A stretch of 64,000 nucleotides of DNA, taken from contig JACNJS010000033.1 of NCBI GenBank assembly GCA_014382445.1, positions 1 to 64,000 of the forward strand. Reading direction: 5' to 3'. The stretch's first letter is position 1; the number at the start of each line of letters is the position of its first letter. Shown in pieces: positions 63,286-64,000 of this stretch. This stretch comes from Bacteroidota bacterium. Its GTDB lineage: Bacteria; Bacteroidota; Bacteroidia; Bacteroidales; F082. Under the pieces are notes generated by a model. The model did not search any database. It was not told the origin of the DNA and saw only the letters and a list, made by a program, of their open reading frames with translations. Made by a program: the position numbers and the translations under genes.

Positions 63286-63303
63286 TTACGTATAATAACG
63301 TAA
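63286..63303. promoter_or_regulatory. Inverted repeat TTACGT-N6-ACGTAA, candidate operator
   Basis: Perfect 6-bp arms with a 6-bp spacer in the 398-bp intergenic region 63068-63465 between divergent operons. This region otherwise shows only AT-rich DNA and a duplicated ATTAACTAATTAAAT just before ssb. Confidence 0.4.
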
Positions 63304-63465
63304 GTAAATGGTTAATATACGACTTAGGTTGATACACCGCAGTATGTTTGCCTCAGATTTCGTTCATACAATATTGAAACAACATTACCTGCAGGTTATT
63401 CTCAGTAGCTAAAAACGAATCATTAACTAATTAAATATATTTTTTAACTAATTAAATTTACTATT

Positions 63466-63804
63466 ATGACAACTTTAAGAAATTCAGTACAACTGATCGG
63501 ACGTTTAGGAATTGATCCTGAAACAACAACTTTTGGCGAAAACAAAACCAAAGTTAAATTCTCACTTGCAACATCTGACTATTTCAAAGATAAAGAAGGT
63601 GAACGCGTAGAAGAAACCCAGTGGCATAACATTGTTGCATGGGGAAATGTAGCTAAAATAGCTGAGAAATATTTGAAAAAAGGTAGCGAAATAGCCGTTG
63701 CCGGAAAACTTACTTATCGTTCATGGGACGATAAAGATGGAAATACCAAATATATAACAGAAGTATTAGCCAACGAAATTCAAATGTTGGGTGGAAAGAA
63801 GTAA
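63466..63804 (+). CDS. ssb: Single-stranded DNA-binding protein without acidic tail
   Basis: 112 residues forming one OB-fold: NSVQLIGRLGIDPE, KVKFSLATSDYF, EETQWHNIVAWGNVAKI, GSEIAVAGKLTYRSW. It binds single-stranded DNA as an oligomer. It ends at LGGKK directly after the OB-fold, with no glycine-rich linker or acidic DDDIPF-like tip. It therefore lacks the tail through which bacterial SSBs recruit partners. It may be a secondary SSB, with the tail-bearing copy elsewhere. A strong terminator follows. Confidence 0.94.
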   Translation: MTTLRNSVQLIGRLGIDPETTTFGENKTKVKFSLATSDYFKDKEGERVEETQWHNIVAWGNVAKIAEKYLKKGSEIAVAGKLTYRSWDDKDGNTKYITEVLANEIQMLGGKK

Positions 63805-63820
63805 AAACCATCCAAACCAT

Positions 63821-63858
63821 AAAAAAGGGCTGCGGATTATTATCTGCGGCCCTTTTTT
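63821..63858. terminator. Bidirectional terminator between ssb and the last gene
   Basis: Six A residues, GGGCTGCGGAT, a 4-base loop, ATCTGCGGCCC and six T residues; the two off-consensus positions are G-T wobbles. It serves ssb on the plus strand and the convergent gene on the minus strand. Confidence 0.88.
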
Positions 63859-63880
63859 ATTGTATAGTTTTATAAATTTA

Positions 63881-64000
63881 TTATTTGCAAGCCGCTTTTG
63901 CCCTACGCATCTCACCTTCGTTATTGATGGTTTTGACAGTGCCATCTTTCCATTTTGTATCAACCGGATACTGGAGTGCTGGTTTTTCGTCAACGCCAGG
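63881..64000 (-). CDS. C-terminal end of an unidentified protein (partial)
   Basis: An open frame enters from the window edge and ends at a TAA (minus strand, 63881-63883), giving 39 residues: a segment YPVDTKWKDGTVKTINNEG and the end RRAKAACK. The frame is intact and convergent with ssb across a shared terminator, which supports a real gene. Too little is visible to assign a family. Confidence 0.65.
   Translation of the reverse strand, partial: PGVDEKPALQYPVDTKWKDGTVKTINNEGEMRRAKAACK

Noticed and set aside
1-64000. tRNA or rRNA genes
   Set aside because: I scanned the intergenic gaps for cloverleaf-like GC-rich segments ending in CCA and for rRNA-like blocks and saw none. A tRNAscan run would be decisive.

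Overview
The window reads as part of a Bacteroidota chromosome, most like an anaerobic, polymer-degrading member of the Bacteroidales/Marinilabiliales. The evidence is low GC, absence of Shine-Dalgarno sequences, several -7 boxes of the Bacteroidota form TAnnTTTG, many SPII lipoproteins, and about ten very large secreted proteins ending in a type IX secretion system (T9SS) type-A sorting domain. A phosphate butyryltransferase/butyrate kinase pair and a rubredoxin-flavoprotein fusion point to fermentation and oxygen defence. No T9SS machinery genes, tRNAs, rRNAs or CRISPR arrays were found.

Layout. 1-10.5 kb: partial lipoprotein, mltF, tatA, a secreted peptidylarginine deiminase of the Porphyromonas PPAD type, two more T9SS cargo genes and a LytTR response regulator. 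10.5-24.2 kb is the accessory part: GC-rich intergenic repeats, three small lipoproteins, beta-barrel proteins, a large PQQ-propeller cargo, a graveyard of a response-regulator fragment joined to a broken IS5-type transposase, then an intact IS1634-type insertion sequence flanked by a perfect 184-bp direct repeat. That repeat is the duplicated 3' end of the neighbouring T9SS propeller gene. A DUF2135-like lipoprotein and a lipoprotein/beta-barrel/Rieske-like trio follow.

24.3-29.2 kb: metabolic and housekeeping genes (rubredoxin flavoprotein, low-molecular-weight tyrosine phosphatase, a TPR-like protein, ptb-buk). 29.4-42 kb: surface degradation block with a BNR-repeat protein, a subtilase sharing its C-terminal third almost base for base, a CotH-type cargo, exported MsrB and a GH92 alpha-mannosidase lipoprotein. 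42-47.4 kb: dnaG, asnS, rpoN. 47.5-63 kb: membrane proteins, DPP IV, a GGGP-synthase homologue, a SPOR-type outer-membrane protein, lysS, an Omp28-like cargo, a second BNR/GEVED cargo, and a deacetylase-LolA-lipoprotein operon. The window ends with a tail-less SSB and the C-terminus of an unidentified gene.

Most notable are the long-target-duplication insertion that left its target gene whole, the PPAD-like enzyme whose active-site residues fall within a few positions of PPAD numbering, and the nested-domain and near-identical-tail relations among the giant cargo proteins. Function calls rest on motif recognition by eye. No database search was run.
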